The translations under genes were made by a program, and so were the position numbers. From Melastoma dodecandrum (taxonomy: Eukaryota; Streptophyta; Magnoliopsida; Myrtales; Melastomataceae), in contig JARUPY010000353.1 of the NCBI GenBank assembly GCA_029817715.1, forward strand, positions 575,501-639,500: a stretch of DNA of 64,000 nt, read 5' to 3'. Below the pieces are notes generated by a model that did no database searches, was not told the origin of the DNA, and saw nothing but the letters and a program-made list of their open reading frames with translations. Shown here piece after piece: positions 44,362 to 53,779 of this stretch (positions are counted from its first letter, which is position 1; the number at the start of each line of letters is the position of its first letter).

Positions 44362-46880
44362 TGGGCCAGCCGATCAAGAAAAGGGGGAGGATTAGCTTGT
44401 CTAGCCGCAGACATCGGTGGAACAGAGAACGGGAACATATCTTCACAGAAGTGAACGTCCCGCGAGATAAAGAATTCTTCGGTGGCTAAGTCGAAAAGGC
44501 GCCAACCCTTCTTTCCATGGGGGTAGCCAAGAAAAACGCACCGGCGAGATCGCTCCGCAAATTTATCTTTGTCTCGGGGTCGATTGTGGGCATAGCACAA
44601 GCATCCGAAAACCTTCAAATTGGAATATGCGGGGGGCTTGTGGAACAAGACTTCATAGGGACTCTTGCCTTCAAGAATGGGTATGGGAGTGACATTAATG
44701 AGATGTGCCGCTGCGGCAACACACTCTCCCCAAAAACGCACCGGAAGGTGTGCTTGAAACAAGAGAGCTCTTGCAACGTTGAGAAGGTGGCGATGTTTGC
44801 GTTCAACTCGTCCATTCTGTTGTGGGGTGTCGACGCACGTTGTCTGGTGTAGGATGCCGTACTTCGAAAGGAAACATTGCATGGTTGCTGATAAAAACTC
44901 CATTCCATTATCAGTCCGAACCTGTTTTACTTCACGGCTAAATTGGTTTCGTATCATATTGCAGAAATTTATTAAAGACTGTGTCGCTCCCGCCTTTTCT
45001 CGAAGCATGTATAGCCAGACTCCTCTACTGTAATCGTCCACAATAGTGAGAAAATATTGTGCACCGGAAGTGGACTTGGTCTTATAAGGACCCCATATAT
45101 CACAATGGATAAGTTCGAATGGAAAATCTGTCTTATTGGAACTTAGGAAAAATTGAGAGCGTGTTTGCTTGGCTCGAAGACAGACATCGCACTCCTTATT
45201 GTCATCACCCTCTCGAAACTGGTGAATACCCTGAATATGTATTCGTCGGGACGGATGTCCAAGTCTTTTATGCCAAAGATCATTTTCCGAGGACATGGTT
45301 GATGTGCATGCTAAAGAAACTGTAGACACCCGTTGCAGATACAGGACCCCCCTTCTTCGTTCACCCACTCCAATCGTCCTCTTCAAGGTGCAATCCTGGA
45401 TAAGACATGACGAGGGACGAATGATCACATAGCAATTCCAATCAACAAGTAATTGCAATAGGGATATAAGATTGCAGTCGAATTCCGGCACAAAGAGCAC
45501 GTTGGGTAAAAAGAAGTTCCCAATCTTGACTGTTCCAACTCTCGTGGCATGGAGTGCAACGCCATTGGGAATGAAGATGGGCGTCTTGTCATGAATTGGA
45601 GATGATTCAACGAAGAATTCGAGGCAACCTGTAATATGACGAGAGGCTCCCGTGTCGAGGATCCATTCCTCCTTCACGGGTGCTGAGTTAAAAACATTAC
45701 CGGTGAGGGGATGGTTCACGGTGTCATCGCTGCTCTTTAGATCATTTGGACGACGAGTTTGAGCCTCTGTTGTACGTGCAGATGGAGTCCGCGCTGCATT
45801 CGCCCGGACCAACCCAGCTGCTTCTTCTTCACGGGTCTGGCCAGTCGGTCGTTGTCCTTGCCTTCCTGTGGCTCGGCTCTGTCTCACTGGGGCTGAGCTT
45901 GAATTGGCTCGTGCCGCTCTCCTCTCCTTGATCTTTTCTAGCATCCAATCAGGATATCCATGCTTGGACCAACATTCAGCGGCGTCATGGTTCGGTTTCC
46001 CACAATATTCGCAGTATTTCTCTGCTTCCCCGGAACGATTGTCCCCTCGCTGGCTCGAAGAAGAACGACTCCCCCTTGTTTGGTGCGTCTTGACCGCTCC
46101 TCTTGCTGCGAACGCGACACCCTCGGTTTCGCCATCCCGTGTTTGAATTGCTAAGTTCGCCATTGTTCTTTGTGTTTCTTCCTCAGCAATAGCATTCAAC
46201 AGCTGGTTCATCGTAGGCATCGTCTCTCTGCTCAACAGATTCGACCGGATTGTTCCATATTCTTGATTCAAACCCATCAGGAATTGGTAAGCTTTGTCTG
46301 CTTCTCGATCCGATAGGATCTTTGCTCCTTCTCCGCAACGACAAGCCGGCTTGTAGATATAATTTTCAAGTTCATCATACATTAGTTTCATCTTTGAGAA
46401 ATATTGTGCGACGGTCATACCTCCCTGCCGTAGCATGCAGATCTGAGTTTTGAGTTGAAATATCCGAGCTTGATTTCCTCGGGCAAACCTCTCCTTGAGA
46501 TCCGCCCAAAGAATCCTGGCATCATCGGCTCCCGAGAAAACCATCTGAAGCTCGTCGGACATGGTGTTGAGGAACCATGCAATGATCATGGAGTTGCATA
46601 TCTCCCATCGTTCCAGAAGAGAATCACCTTCCTCAGGCTTTCCTAACGTTCCATCCACAAATGACAATTTGTTTTTGGCCCTGAGCGCGGTCGTCATGGC
46701 ACGCGACCAGGTAAGATAATTATCCCCATTGAGGCGACACGCAATCAGAATGTTTCCCGGACTATCCGAGGAACTAAGGAGATAGACAGACGGTATCTTC
46801 TTCCTGCCTTTCTTATTTGTCGCCGCTGACCGACGTTCATCATTGCTGCTGGTATCGCTATGGCTCTCATCGGATGCCAT
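44223..46880 (-). CDS. gag-protease-integrase polyprotein of copia element 2
   Basis: 885 residues from the ATG at 46878-46880. The gag start (YLLSSSDSPGNILIACRLNG, NYLTWSRAMTTALRAK) is the Retrotran_gag_3 type. It has a zinc knuckle CEYCGKPNHDAAEC, then the protease region WILDTGASRHITG, GAG-pre-integrase LWHKRLGHPS, and an integrase core with IHCDIWGPY, IVDDYSRGVWLY, RTDNGMEF and TPQQNGRVERKHRH. It ends in an out-of-frame tail where it overlaps the RT frame by 139 bases, so one base change has separated the two halves. Confidence 0.88.
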   Translation of the reverse strand: MASDESHSDTSSNDERRSAATNKKGRKKIPSVYLLSSSDSPGNILIACRLNGDNYLTWSRAMTTALRAKNKLSFVDGTLGKPEEGDSLLERWEICNSMIIAWFLNTMSDELQMVFSGADDARILWADLKERFARGNQARIFQLKTQICMLRQGGMTVAQYFSKMKLMYDELENYIYKPACRCGEGAKILSDREADKAYQFLMGLNQEYGTIRSNLLSRETMPTMNQLLNAIAEEETQRTMANLAIQTRDGETEGVAFAARGAVKTHQTRGSRSSSSQRGDNRSGEAEKYCEYCGKPNHDAAECWSKHGYPDWMLEKIKERRAARANSSSAPVRQSRATGRQGQRPTGQTREEEAAGLVRANAARTPSARTTEAQTRRPNDLKSSDDTVNHPLTGNVFNSAPVKEEWILDTGASRHITGCLEFFVESSPIHDKTPIFIPNGVALHATRVGTVKIGNFFLPNVLFVPEFDCNLISLLQLLVDWNCYVIIRPSSCLIQDCTLKRTIGVGERRRGVLYLQRVSTVSLACTSTMSSENDLWHKRLGHPSRRIHIQGIHQFREGDDNKECDVCLRAKQTRSQFFLSSNKTDFPFELIHCDIWGPYKTKSTSGAQYFLTIVDDYSRGVWLYMLREKAGATQSLINFCNMIRNQFSREVKQVRTDNGMEFLSATMQCFLSKYGILHQTTCVDTPQQNGRVERKHRHLLNVARALLFQAHLPVRFWGECVAAAAHLINVTPIPILEGKSPYEVLFHKPPAYSNLKVFGCLCYAHNRPRDKDKFAERSRRCVFLGYPHGKKGWRLFDLATEEFFISRDVHFCEDMFPFSVPPMSAARQANPPPFLDRLAQWSPPFPVPPFPVPLCLLLLRPNQPRLMTPTRVQLNLLFRIRALLR

Positions 46881-46930
46881 CTCTCGCCTCTCACGAAGGG
46901 TGATTCCAGCGATCTACCGCTCTGATACCA

Positions 46931-47098
46931 TGAGAAAATGCTATTTACTCGAAAGTTGTCTCTCTTCAATTCAGACTTACGTACATATATAGGCGTTCGC
47001 CTCTAACAAGAAAGTAAACAATCTAAACAAATCCTAACTGGTACTGGAACAAATCCTAACTAACAAATCCTAACTAGCAAATCCTAACTTCCGTAATA
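46931..47098 (-). repeat. LTR (5' in element sense) of copia element 2
   Basis: 168 bp, same ends as its partner with one extra 14-bp internal repeat unit. The primer-binding site lies directly to its left. Confidence 0.88.
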
Positions 47099-47400
47099 AG
47101 AAGCTGCCAAACCCCCGGCTCCAAAGCCTCCCATCCTTGCCCCTCCGCCAAAGGCACCGGAGCCCATGGTACAGGGATTCCCGCTGCTGCCACCGCAGGA
47201 ACAAGTCCCAATGTACCCTATCGGGGTATGCTGCTGCTGCTGCGAAAGGGGGACCTAGTTACTGCAGAAGGGGACCGACATGCCATGACGGATGCGGACG
47301 GTCGGCATACGAGTGCCGGGGCACCAACAAGGGATACTACATGAGCAGCTGCGACGAATACTTGAGTGAGGAGAACGCATCGGGTTGCAGGGTCATGTAA

Positions 47401-48610
47401 AAACATGGATCACGAGACAAAGAATTCACAAAATCAGGTTTAACCCTCCACTCCACTCCAAACAATTACTATTGGGCCGATGAGGCCCAACTAGGAAAGC
47501 CCAATCTCATCCCCCACCCAGACACTCCGGACAAGGTTTAAATTGATATATGTCGAGGTCCGGCATCCCCCGGTGGTGGTAGAGTGGATGTTTGGTTGAG
47601 ATTCAATAAAGAAGGTGTAGTTCGTACAGTTTAAGACTATGTCAATAAAATTAAAGGAGGACAACCTCGGTAGTTCAAGTTGGTCCGATCCGAGGGCGCG
47701 ACTTTGAGAAAGCCACGAGAGTCTTTCGGACGTCACTTTCCACGGTGGTCGGTCCGCCTATTAAATTTAAGATTTAACTTTTACATTTATGTATTTGAGT
47801 AACGTTGTCTATGTTTTCTTTTTTTGGAAATTAATCGGAGTAGGAAATAATTAATCGTACGGAAAATTCGATTCTCGAGAAAATTTACTCTCTAATAGTT
47901 TATTGGTCATGTAATGATAATATTGATATTATTTAACAACGTTTTGTTGTTGTTGTTGATAATGTGATGAATATGAGTTTTGTTTCATTACATATGCTTC
48001 ATCTTTTTTCTTATAATACAACAAAATGGACGTGAGAACACTCCTTTCAAACTATCAAACCAAACACTAACGAATTTATTTATTTGATGCTACAATATAC
48101 GATAGGATAGTTAAGATTTGCACACGAAAAGTTTTATTATTAATTTCGTATAATATTTATTTTAACAGGTGTGAGGCGGCCCTCACACTCACCTGTAAGC
48201 CGCCTAACACACACCATCCCACATTCGACAAATCAGGGAGAGGAAAAACCCATATTCATCTCAATAATTGAGATTATGAAACAAAAAATGACATGTGCAT
48301 AGACTAATCATGCAATTCCTAATAGCGATTGAAAGTGAAGGCTCTTGTTCACGTGGCTTTTTAGTACGAAAACAGAAACTTCCACCAGCCAACCACAACT
48401 AATATCATCAAAGAACTGGATGATATAAAAATTAATTTAATAAAAAATGAACATTTTATAGCTATGAAAAACGTATCCATTTCTGACGACATAGAGTGAC
48501 CACAGACATGTCGTATGATTCCTGTCCAAAATACATTAAAATATATAAAAGAACATTTGTAGCCACCACCAATCGCCTTTGTCCCCCCTCGAACTCTCTT
48601 ATCTCCTCCC
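47401..48610. other. Spacer between Pi21-like genes; shared with 51451-52743
   Basis: Pi21-like 3' flank, AT-rich spacer and the promoter of the next Pi21-like gene. Most of it recurs at 51451-52743 (for example AAACATGGATCACGAGACAA and the AGTACGAAAACAGAAACTTC string). A TATATAAAA box lies at 48542-48550, about 60 bases before the next ATG. Confidence 0.6.
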
Positions 48611-49243
48611 ATGGCAGATATCAAGGTTCGTACGATGAGTTAAGCTTTTATTTGTTCGATTCTGGGCGATTGATGATTCATTTTGTTATGTGAAAGGTCA
48701 CGAAAATGGTGTTGAAGGTGGACCTTAAGTGCTCCAAGTGCTACAAGAAGATCAAGAGAGTGCTCTGCCGTTATCCCGTGAGGGCCACGCCCTTTTTGTT
48801 TCGATTCGTTGCGGGAGGGAGAGATGAATTTTGGTTTGAATTGGTTCCTTTTTTTTTTTGCCGGACATGGAGAGATTCGCAACCAGAGTTACGACGAGAA
48901 GAACAACAAGGTGTTCATCACGGTGGCGTGCTGCAGTCCAGAGTGCATCAAGGAGAAGATACTCCGTAGGGGAGGGACCACGGTTGAGTGCATCGAGATC
49001 CTGCCGCCACCACCGTCACCACCACCACCACCGCCGCCGCCGCCACCACCGCCGCCGCCGCCACCACCACCGCCACCACCACCACCACCACCACCGGTGA
49101 TTGTCCCCATATACCACCCTATTGGGGTATGCTGCTGCTGCTACTGTTACAAAGGCGGACTGTGTCACCACGGGTGGGGACTGATGTGCAATGACGGGTG
49201 CGGACGGCCGACATACGAGTGTCGGGGAGGCAACAGGAGTTAG
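48611..49243 (+). CDS. Pi21-like HMA protein with poly-proline tract, premature stop
   Basis: Exons 48611-48625 (MADIK), 48697-48777 (HMA domain, VTKMVLKVDLKCSKCYKKIK) and 48875-49243. The exon 2 end has one C fewer than its relatives. Only use of the second AG of an AGAG acceptor (exon 3 from ATTCGC) keeps the frame, giving YPIRNQSYDEKNNKVF. CCSPECIKEKILRR completes the HMA fold. A run of about 28 prolines broken by one serine (49003-49095) replaces the Pro-Lys linker. The Cys-rich tail (YHPIGVCCCCYCYKGG) follows, and a TAG at 49241 cuts off the last 20 residues, including the CaaX box still legible to 49306. The product, if made, could not be prenylated. It may be a recent pseudogene. Confidence 0.75.
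49003..49095 (+). repeat. (CCN)n microsatellite encoding poly-proline
   Basis: About 93 bases of CCA/CCG codons inside the Pi21-like coding sequence, giving roughly 28 consecutive Pro. The mixed CCA and CCG codons form sub-blocks repeated several times, as expected from slippage and unequal exchange. Confidence 0.85.
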
Positions 49244-49606
49244 ACAGTGAGCAGCTGCTGCGAGTACTTAAGCGAGGAGAACCCATCGGGTTGCCGTATC
49301 GTGTAAACAAAAATGGATCGACTCAAACCAAATAAACATGCAAGGAAAGATGGCATGGCGATTCCTGATTGTAGTCGATTTTGGGGGGATTTCTTGTTCT
49401 AATCATATTTTGGTTTGTTCTAATCACATTGGTAACAAAAAATGATGTCTCAATTGGGATCAACACATGGGTTATGTTCATTTTGGGAGAACACAGAACT
49501 CGGAGGAGACCAACGAGAGTTACAGGAGATGAGCAGGGAAAAGACAACCTCGACCGTGTTCATCCGATTTCGACACGAGGGATGATTTCACCCGATTCCT
49601 CGGCAA
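49244..49606. other. Remnant 3' coding end and 3' flank of the Pi21-like gene
   Basis: 49244-49306 is the formerly coding tail after the premature stop. The rest is 3' flank, shared almost unchanged with 53484-53780. Confidence 0.5.
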
Positions 49607-50275
49607 CCCCTTGAGCCGTGTGCAGCTTTTCAAGATGAGAGACTCCAAGTTAATCAAGCTACAAATCGATTCCGGAAGCACTTCAACTTCTGTACAAGAT
49701 AAGTCGATAAAATGCAAGAGCTTCAGGTCACCAACACGGTCGGGCAGCTTTCTGATGCTAAACCCATGCAACGACAGCATCCTTAGGCACTCCAAGCCCA
49801 TTATGAAGTCATGTATCACCTTATCCGAGATAATAACATAATTGTATTTACGAGAAATAAATGCTCTCAAATTTTTCAGCGAGCGATAGACGTCCACAGT
49901 AGTTGAATGCAAGTACTTTGGACATCATGTATAAAATGCTACCCAGCGAACTCTTTGTTGGAAGGGCCCTCAGGTGCATCTGTATCGCAGTATTTGATCC
50001 CCACGATTGATTTTGCAAGTTCATTCACGAGATCATGCATAGAATACAAGAACTCAACATCCTTTGCTTTATGTAAAAGGGATCTACCTTCTAGATCATC
50101 AAAATACTCTATCCCCATCTTATAGCATGTTTTTGCTTTCCCTCTTGTAGTAAATCTTGTTCAATCCATCGATCAATCAATTGGTCCCTGCCGAATAGGT
50201 AGTCCTTTGGAAATATAGTTCAAGCAGCAAAACATTGCTTCAAATGAATTGCAAAATGGATGTAGCTCAACTACA
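49607..50275 (-). pseudogene. NLR 3' fragment (winged-helix end plus first LRRs), unit 1
   Basis: Right to left, the minus strand shows FPKDYLFGRDQ-type sequence, FDDLEGRSLLHK, a MHDLVNELAKSIVG region (about 49990-50050), RSLKNLRAFISRKYN and LRR residues LRMLSLHGFSIRKLPDRVGD and LLHFIDLSCTEVEVLPESI. It stops after LKGLPR, where unrelated sequence begins. The upstream coiled coil and NB-ARC are missing. It sits tail to tail with the Pi21-like gene to its left. Confidence 0.82.
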
Positions 50276-50292
50276 ATGCTAGAGGAAAGCTG

Positions 50293-50646
50293 ATGGCTGA
50301 GAAGGTTGGTGGTGGCCGGAAATTGGTCCAGATGAATGCGGTGTGCTTGAGGAATGACATTGCAATATACCAAGGCCCGACGGAGCCACTCCCCAGTGGG
50401 ATCCCGGCCTTCACGGTCCAGATCCTGAATTGGTGCGTGTCCAACTGCTACATCACGAATATCCACGTCAACTGCGGGTGGTTCAGCTCGGTCCACCTCG
50501 TCAACCCCCAGGTGTTCCGCCGGGTGGACTACGACGACTGTGTGGTCAACAATGGGGAGGCGCTTAGCCCAGGGCAGAGACTCTCGTTCCAGTATGCAAA
50601 CAGCTGCCAGTACCCGCTGTCCGTGTCCTCAGTCGACTGCGCTTAG
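50293..50646 (+). CDS. TPD1-like secreted-ligand protein, probably lacking its signal-peptide exon
   Basis: A 117-residue open frame, [20 protein letters not shown].... It contains the TPD1-family core: [57 protein letters not shown] and the ending SFQYANSCQYPLSVSSVDC, with the family's cysteines in place. TPD1 is the ligand of the EMS1/EXS receptor kinase that fixes tapetum fate, and it has many uncharacterised relatives. Relatives start with a signal peptide. Here the sequence just upstream is an NLR fragment, and the ATG lies at the likely start of exon 2. So this is either a 5'-truncated gene or one whose first exon lies further off. Confidence 0.75.
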   Translation: MAEKVGGGRKLVQMNAVCLRNDIAIYQGPTEPLPSGIPAFTVQILNWCVSNCYITNIHVNCGWFSSVHLVNPQVFRRVDYDDCVVNNGEALSPGQRLSFQYANSCQYPLSVSSVDCA

Positions 50647-51337
50647 GAGGTAGGTACATTGGAATGAACTCAAATGGTGATGCCTCTTCCCTCGTAGACG
50701 AAACTCGACAAAGACGAGTACAATTGTCTTTCTTTCCCGTTCCTCTTGTTCTGTCCTCGTGGTTTCTAATCTGCTCTATCAAGCAGATATCGACATTCAA
50801 TGAAATAATGTACGAAACTCCCCGACATTCTGATCTATGCGAGAACTGTTCCGACAGTGAGGGTTCTCAGATGGCTTCTTAACACTTCCCGAAACATGTA
50901 ATCCATGCAAAACATTTCTAGAGCACCTTTTTCCTACATAACATCTCAGCTGGATTTTCATTGGCATGGTATAATTGTCGCCAGTTTCTTACAAGGATGC
51001 TCAGATAAACACCTTCTGCTAGCTATCAAAGAACTGTACAGAAGCTGCAGAAGTTGGTTTCATTGAAGAGAGTTACAGAATGGAATCAAAACTACTGATA
51101 TACCGATGATGACAGGGAATGCAGTGACCAAGTATAGAGCTTCGTAACCCTGCCAAGTACATTCGTACGAGCTTGGTACTGCTAAGTAACAGAGCATCTG
51201 TGTGAGCTTGGTAAAGAGAACACGTCGCATGATTTATTCTCGAAAGCCTTCCGGGCAACATCTAAGGTTCTGGACAAACATTGCAAGCTTTCTTCCGACA
51301 ATAAATGAGTTTCCTTACCAAAGCAGCTTCCTTAGGA
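50647..51337. other. TPD1-like 3' flank, shared with 30851-31160
   Basis: From about 50925 this matches the flank of the Pi21-TPD1 chimeras (CTTTTT.CTACATAACATCTCAGCTGG, CAAGGA.GCTCAGATAAA). So the TPD1 sequence and this flank move as one block. No gene was confirmed here. Confidence 0.5.
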
Positions 51338-51450
51338 AGACGGTGCTGCTACTGCTGCTGCGAAGGGGTACCTAGTTACTGCAGAAGGGGACCGAAGTGC
51401 TATGACGGATACTACATGAGGAGAACGCATCGGGTTGCAGGGTCATGTAA
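51338..51450 (+). pseudogene. Pi21-like C-terminal fragment
   Basis: Cys-rich end CCYCCCEGVPSYCRRGPKCYDG followed by two internal deletions. The GENASGC-type end is out of frame. It matches 47225-47400 and marks the start of the second Pi21/NLR unit. Confidence 0.8.
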
Positions 51451-52743
51451 AAACATGGATCACGAGACAAAGAATTCACAAAATCAGGTTTAACCCTCCA
51501 CTCCACTCCAAACAATTACTATTGGGCCGATAACATTTGAAGCCATGAGGCCCAACTAGGAAAGCCCAATCTCATCCCCCAGACACTCTGGACAAGGTTT
51601 AAACTTGCTATAACAAGAAAAAAAAATATAAAAACAACTTGGATAGTATTCAGTGTTATTATATAGACAAAAGAATATTAGTCAGGAAGATCAATGAGAG
51701 TGGATTTTTGGTTGAGATTCAATAAATAAGGTGTAGTTCGTAAAGTTTAAGACTATGTCAATAAAATTAAAGGAGGACAACCTCGGTAGTTCAAGTTGGT
51801 CCCATCCGAGGCCGCGACTTTGAGACAGCCACTTTCCGCTGTGCTCTGTCCGCCTATTAAATTTAAGATTTAACTTTTACATTTATGTATTTGAGTAACG
51901 TTGTCGGAGCAGGAAATAATTAATTGTATGAAAAATTCGATTCTCGAGAAAATTTACTCTCTAATGTTTTATTGGTCATGTAATGATAATATTGATATTA
52001 TTCAACAACGTGTCGTCGTTGTTCATGATGCGATGAATATGCGTTACGTTTCATTACATATGCTTCTTCTTTTTTTTTTTTTATAATACAACGAAATGGA
52101 CGTGAGAACACTACTTTCTAAATTATCAAACCAAACCCTAACCAATTTTATTTTATTGTTTGATGTTAAGGCATACGAGACGATGTATGACGGTAAGTCA
52201 AAGCTTCCATGATCTTTTTTTTATTGAGCTTTGGACATGAAAAGTTTTACTATTAATTTGATTTGAACGGCTTACGACGGATCCATCACACTTTTTATCT
52301 TAACAGGTGGAGGCGGCCCTCACACTCACCTGGTAAGCCTAACACACGCTCCGTCCCACGTGACAAATCAGGGGAGGAAAACCGGTATTCATCTCAATAA
52401 TTGAGATTATGAAACAAAAAATGACATGTGCATAGACTAATCAAGTCTTTTATTAATGCAATTCCTAATAGCTGTACAATGATTGAAAGTGAAAGTGAAG
52501 GCTCTTGTTCACGTGGCTTTTTAGTACGAAAACAGAAACTTCCACCAGCCAACCACAACTAATATCATCAAAGAACTGGATGATATAAAAATTAATTTAA
52601 TAAAAAATGAACATTTTATAGCTATGAAAAACGTATCCATTTCTGACGACATAAAGTGACGACAGACATGCCTATATATATATAGAAAGATTTGTAGCCA
52701 TCGCCAGTTACCTTCCTCCCCTCGAACTCTCTGATCTCCTCCC
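51451..52743. other. Spacer before the second Pi21-like gene; shared with 47401-48610
   Basis: AT-rich, mostly homologous to the equivalent spacer in unit 1. A poly-T run lies at about 52070-52082. No gene was seen. Confidence 0.55.
52673..52685 (+). promoter_or_regulatory. TATA box of the intact Pi21-like gene
   Basis: TATATATATATAG about 60-70 bases before the ATG at 52744. The equivalent box in unit 1 is TATATAAAA at 48542. Confidence 0.55.
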
Positions 52744-53483
52744 ATGGCAGATGTCAAGGTTTGTACGATGAGTTAAGCTTTTATTTGTTCGAATCTGGGA
52801 CGATTGGTGATTCATTTTGTTATGCGAAAGGTCACGAGAATGGAGATGAAGGTGGACCTTCAGTGCTCCAAGTGCTACAAGAAGATCAAGAGAGTGCTCT
52901 GCCGTTATCCCCGTGAGCCCACACCCTTTTGTTTCGATTCGTTGCGGAAGGGAGAGATGAATTTTTGTTTGAATTGGTTGCTTTTTTTTTTTTTGCCGGA
53001 TGAGGAGAGATTCGCGACCAGATTTACGACAAGGAGAACAACAAGGTGTTCATCACGGTGGTGTGCTGCAGCCCCGAGTGCATCAAGGAGAAGATCATCC
53101 GTAGGGGAGGGAACACGGTTGAGAGCATCAAGATCATGCCAGATAAGCCTAAGGAGCCAGTGAAGCCCCCGGCAAACAGCCAGGCATCAAATCTATCCAC
53201 ACGGACCCCTGGCCCTTCAAAAAATGTCCCAAATGTACCATGGAATCCACTGCCACCACCCCCACCACCACCGGGGCCTGTCCCCATGTACCACCCCATT
53301 GGGGTATGCTGCTGCTGCTACTGTTACAAAGGCGGACTGTGTCACCACGGGTGGGGACTGATGTGCAATGACGGGTGCGGACGGCCGGCATACGAGTGTC
53401 GGGGAGGCAACAGGAGTTACACAGCGAGCAGCTGCTGCGAGTACTTAAGCGAGGAGAACCCATCGGGTTGCCGTATCATGTAA
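52744..53483 (+). CDS. Pi21-like proline-rich HMA protein, intact
   Basis: Exons 52744-52758, 52831-52912 and 53008-53483 join in phase (CCC-C|AG-ATT) to 190 residues. MADVK precedes the HMA domain: VTRMEMKVDLQCSKCYKKIK with the CxxC metal site, then DKENNKVFITVVCCSPECIKEKIIRRGG. A Pro/Ser-rich linker (PVKPPANSQASN.., LPPPPPPPGPVPMYHP) leads to a Cys-rich tail with the run VCCCCYCYKGGLC and ends SGCRIM, a plausible CaaX prenylation box. This is the layout of rice Pi21 and related isoprenylated HMA proteins, which sit at membranes and bind metals or partner proteins. A TATA box lies at 52673. It is the only member of the local family with no visible lesion. Confidence 0.88.
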
Positions 53484-53779
53484 ACAAAAATAGATCGACT
53501 CAAACCAAATAAACATGCAAGGAAGGATGGCATGGCGATTCCTGATTGTAGTCGATTTTGGGGGGATTTCTTGTTCTAGTCATATTTTGGTTTGTTCTAA
53601 TCACATTGGTAACAAAAAATGATGTCTCAATTGGGCTCTACACATGGGTTATATTCATTTTGGGAGAACACAGAACTCGGAGGAGACCAACGAGAGTTGC
53701 AGGAGTTGAGGAGGGAAAAGACATCCTCGACCGTGTTCACCCGATTTCGACACGAGGGACGATTTCACCCGATTCCTCG

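Larger units (their letters stand above)
42230..47098 (-). mobile_element. Ty1/copia LTR retrotransposon (RE1/Retrotran_gag_3 type), nearly intact
   Basis: Element of 4,869 bp on the minus strand in exon 3 of the Pi21-like gene, flanked by AGAAG (42225-42229 and 47099-47103). LTRs are 42230-42383 (154 bp) and 46931-47098 (168 bp). The 14-bp difference is one extra copy of an internal AAATCCTAACTAGC-like repeat, and a few substitutions lie near TATT.AC.CGAAAG. The primer-binding site (46919-46930, complement of TGGTATCAGAGC) abuts the right LTR and the polypurine tract (complement of GAGGGGGAG) the left. Two long frames cover all domains with one frameshift between integrase and RT. Confidence 0.93.
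36210..47400 (+). pseudogene. Pi21-like HMA gene split by three retroelement insertions
   Basis: Exons are recognisable at 36210-36230 (MAEADLK), 36317-36398 (VTKMVIKVDLQCCKCYKKIKKVL, HMA domain with its CxxC) and 41957-42229 continued at 47104-47400. The third begins QIYDEK or QIRDQ-type sequence, continues CCSPECIMEKIICK and a Pro-Glu-Lys repeat, and ends in a Cys-rich tail with C-terminal CRVM. Intron 2 carries a TRIM element with a nested copia. Exon 3 carries a second copia at 42230-47098 flanked by AGAAG. Without the insertion exon 3 would read on (KEAAKPPAPK), but one extra base near 47255 shifts the frame before the Cys-rich end. Pi21 in rice is a proline-rich HMA protein whose loss gives blast resistance. 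Confidence 0.85.

Noticed and set aside
48889..49110. Minus-strand frame of nearly pure glycine
   Set aside because: It is the antisense shadow of the poly-proline tract in the Pi21-like gene.
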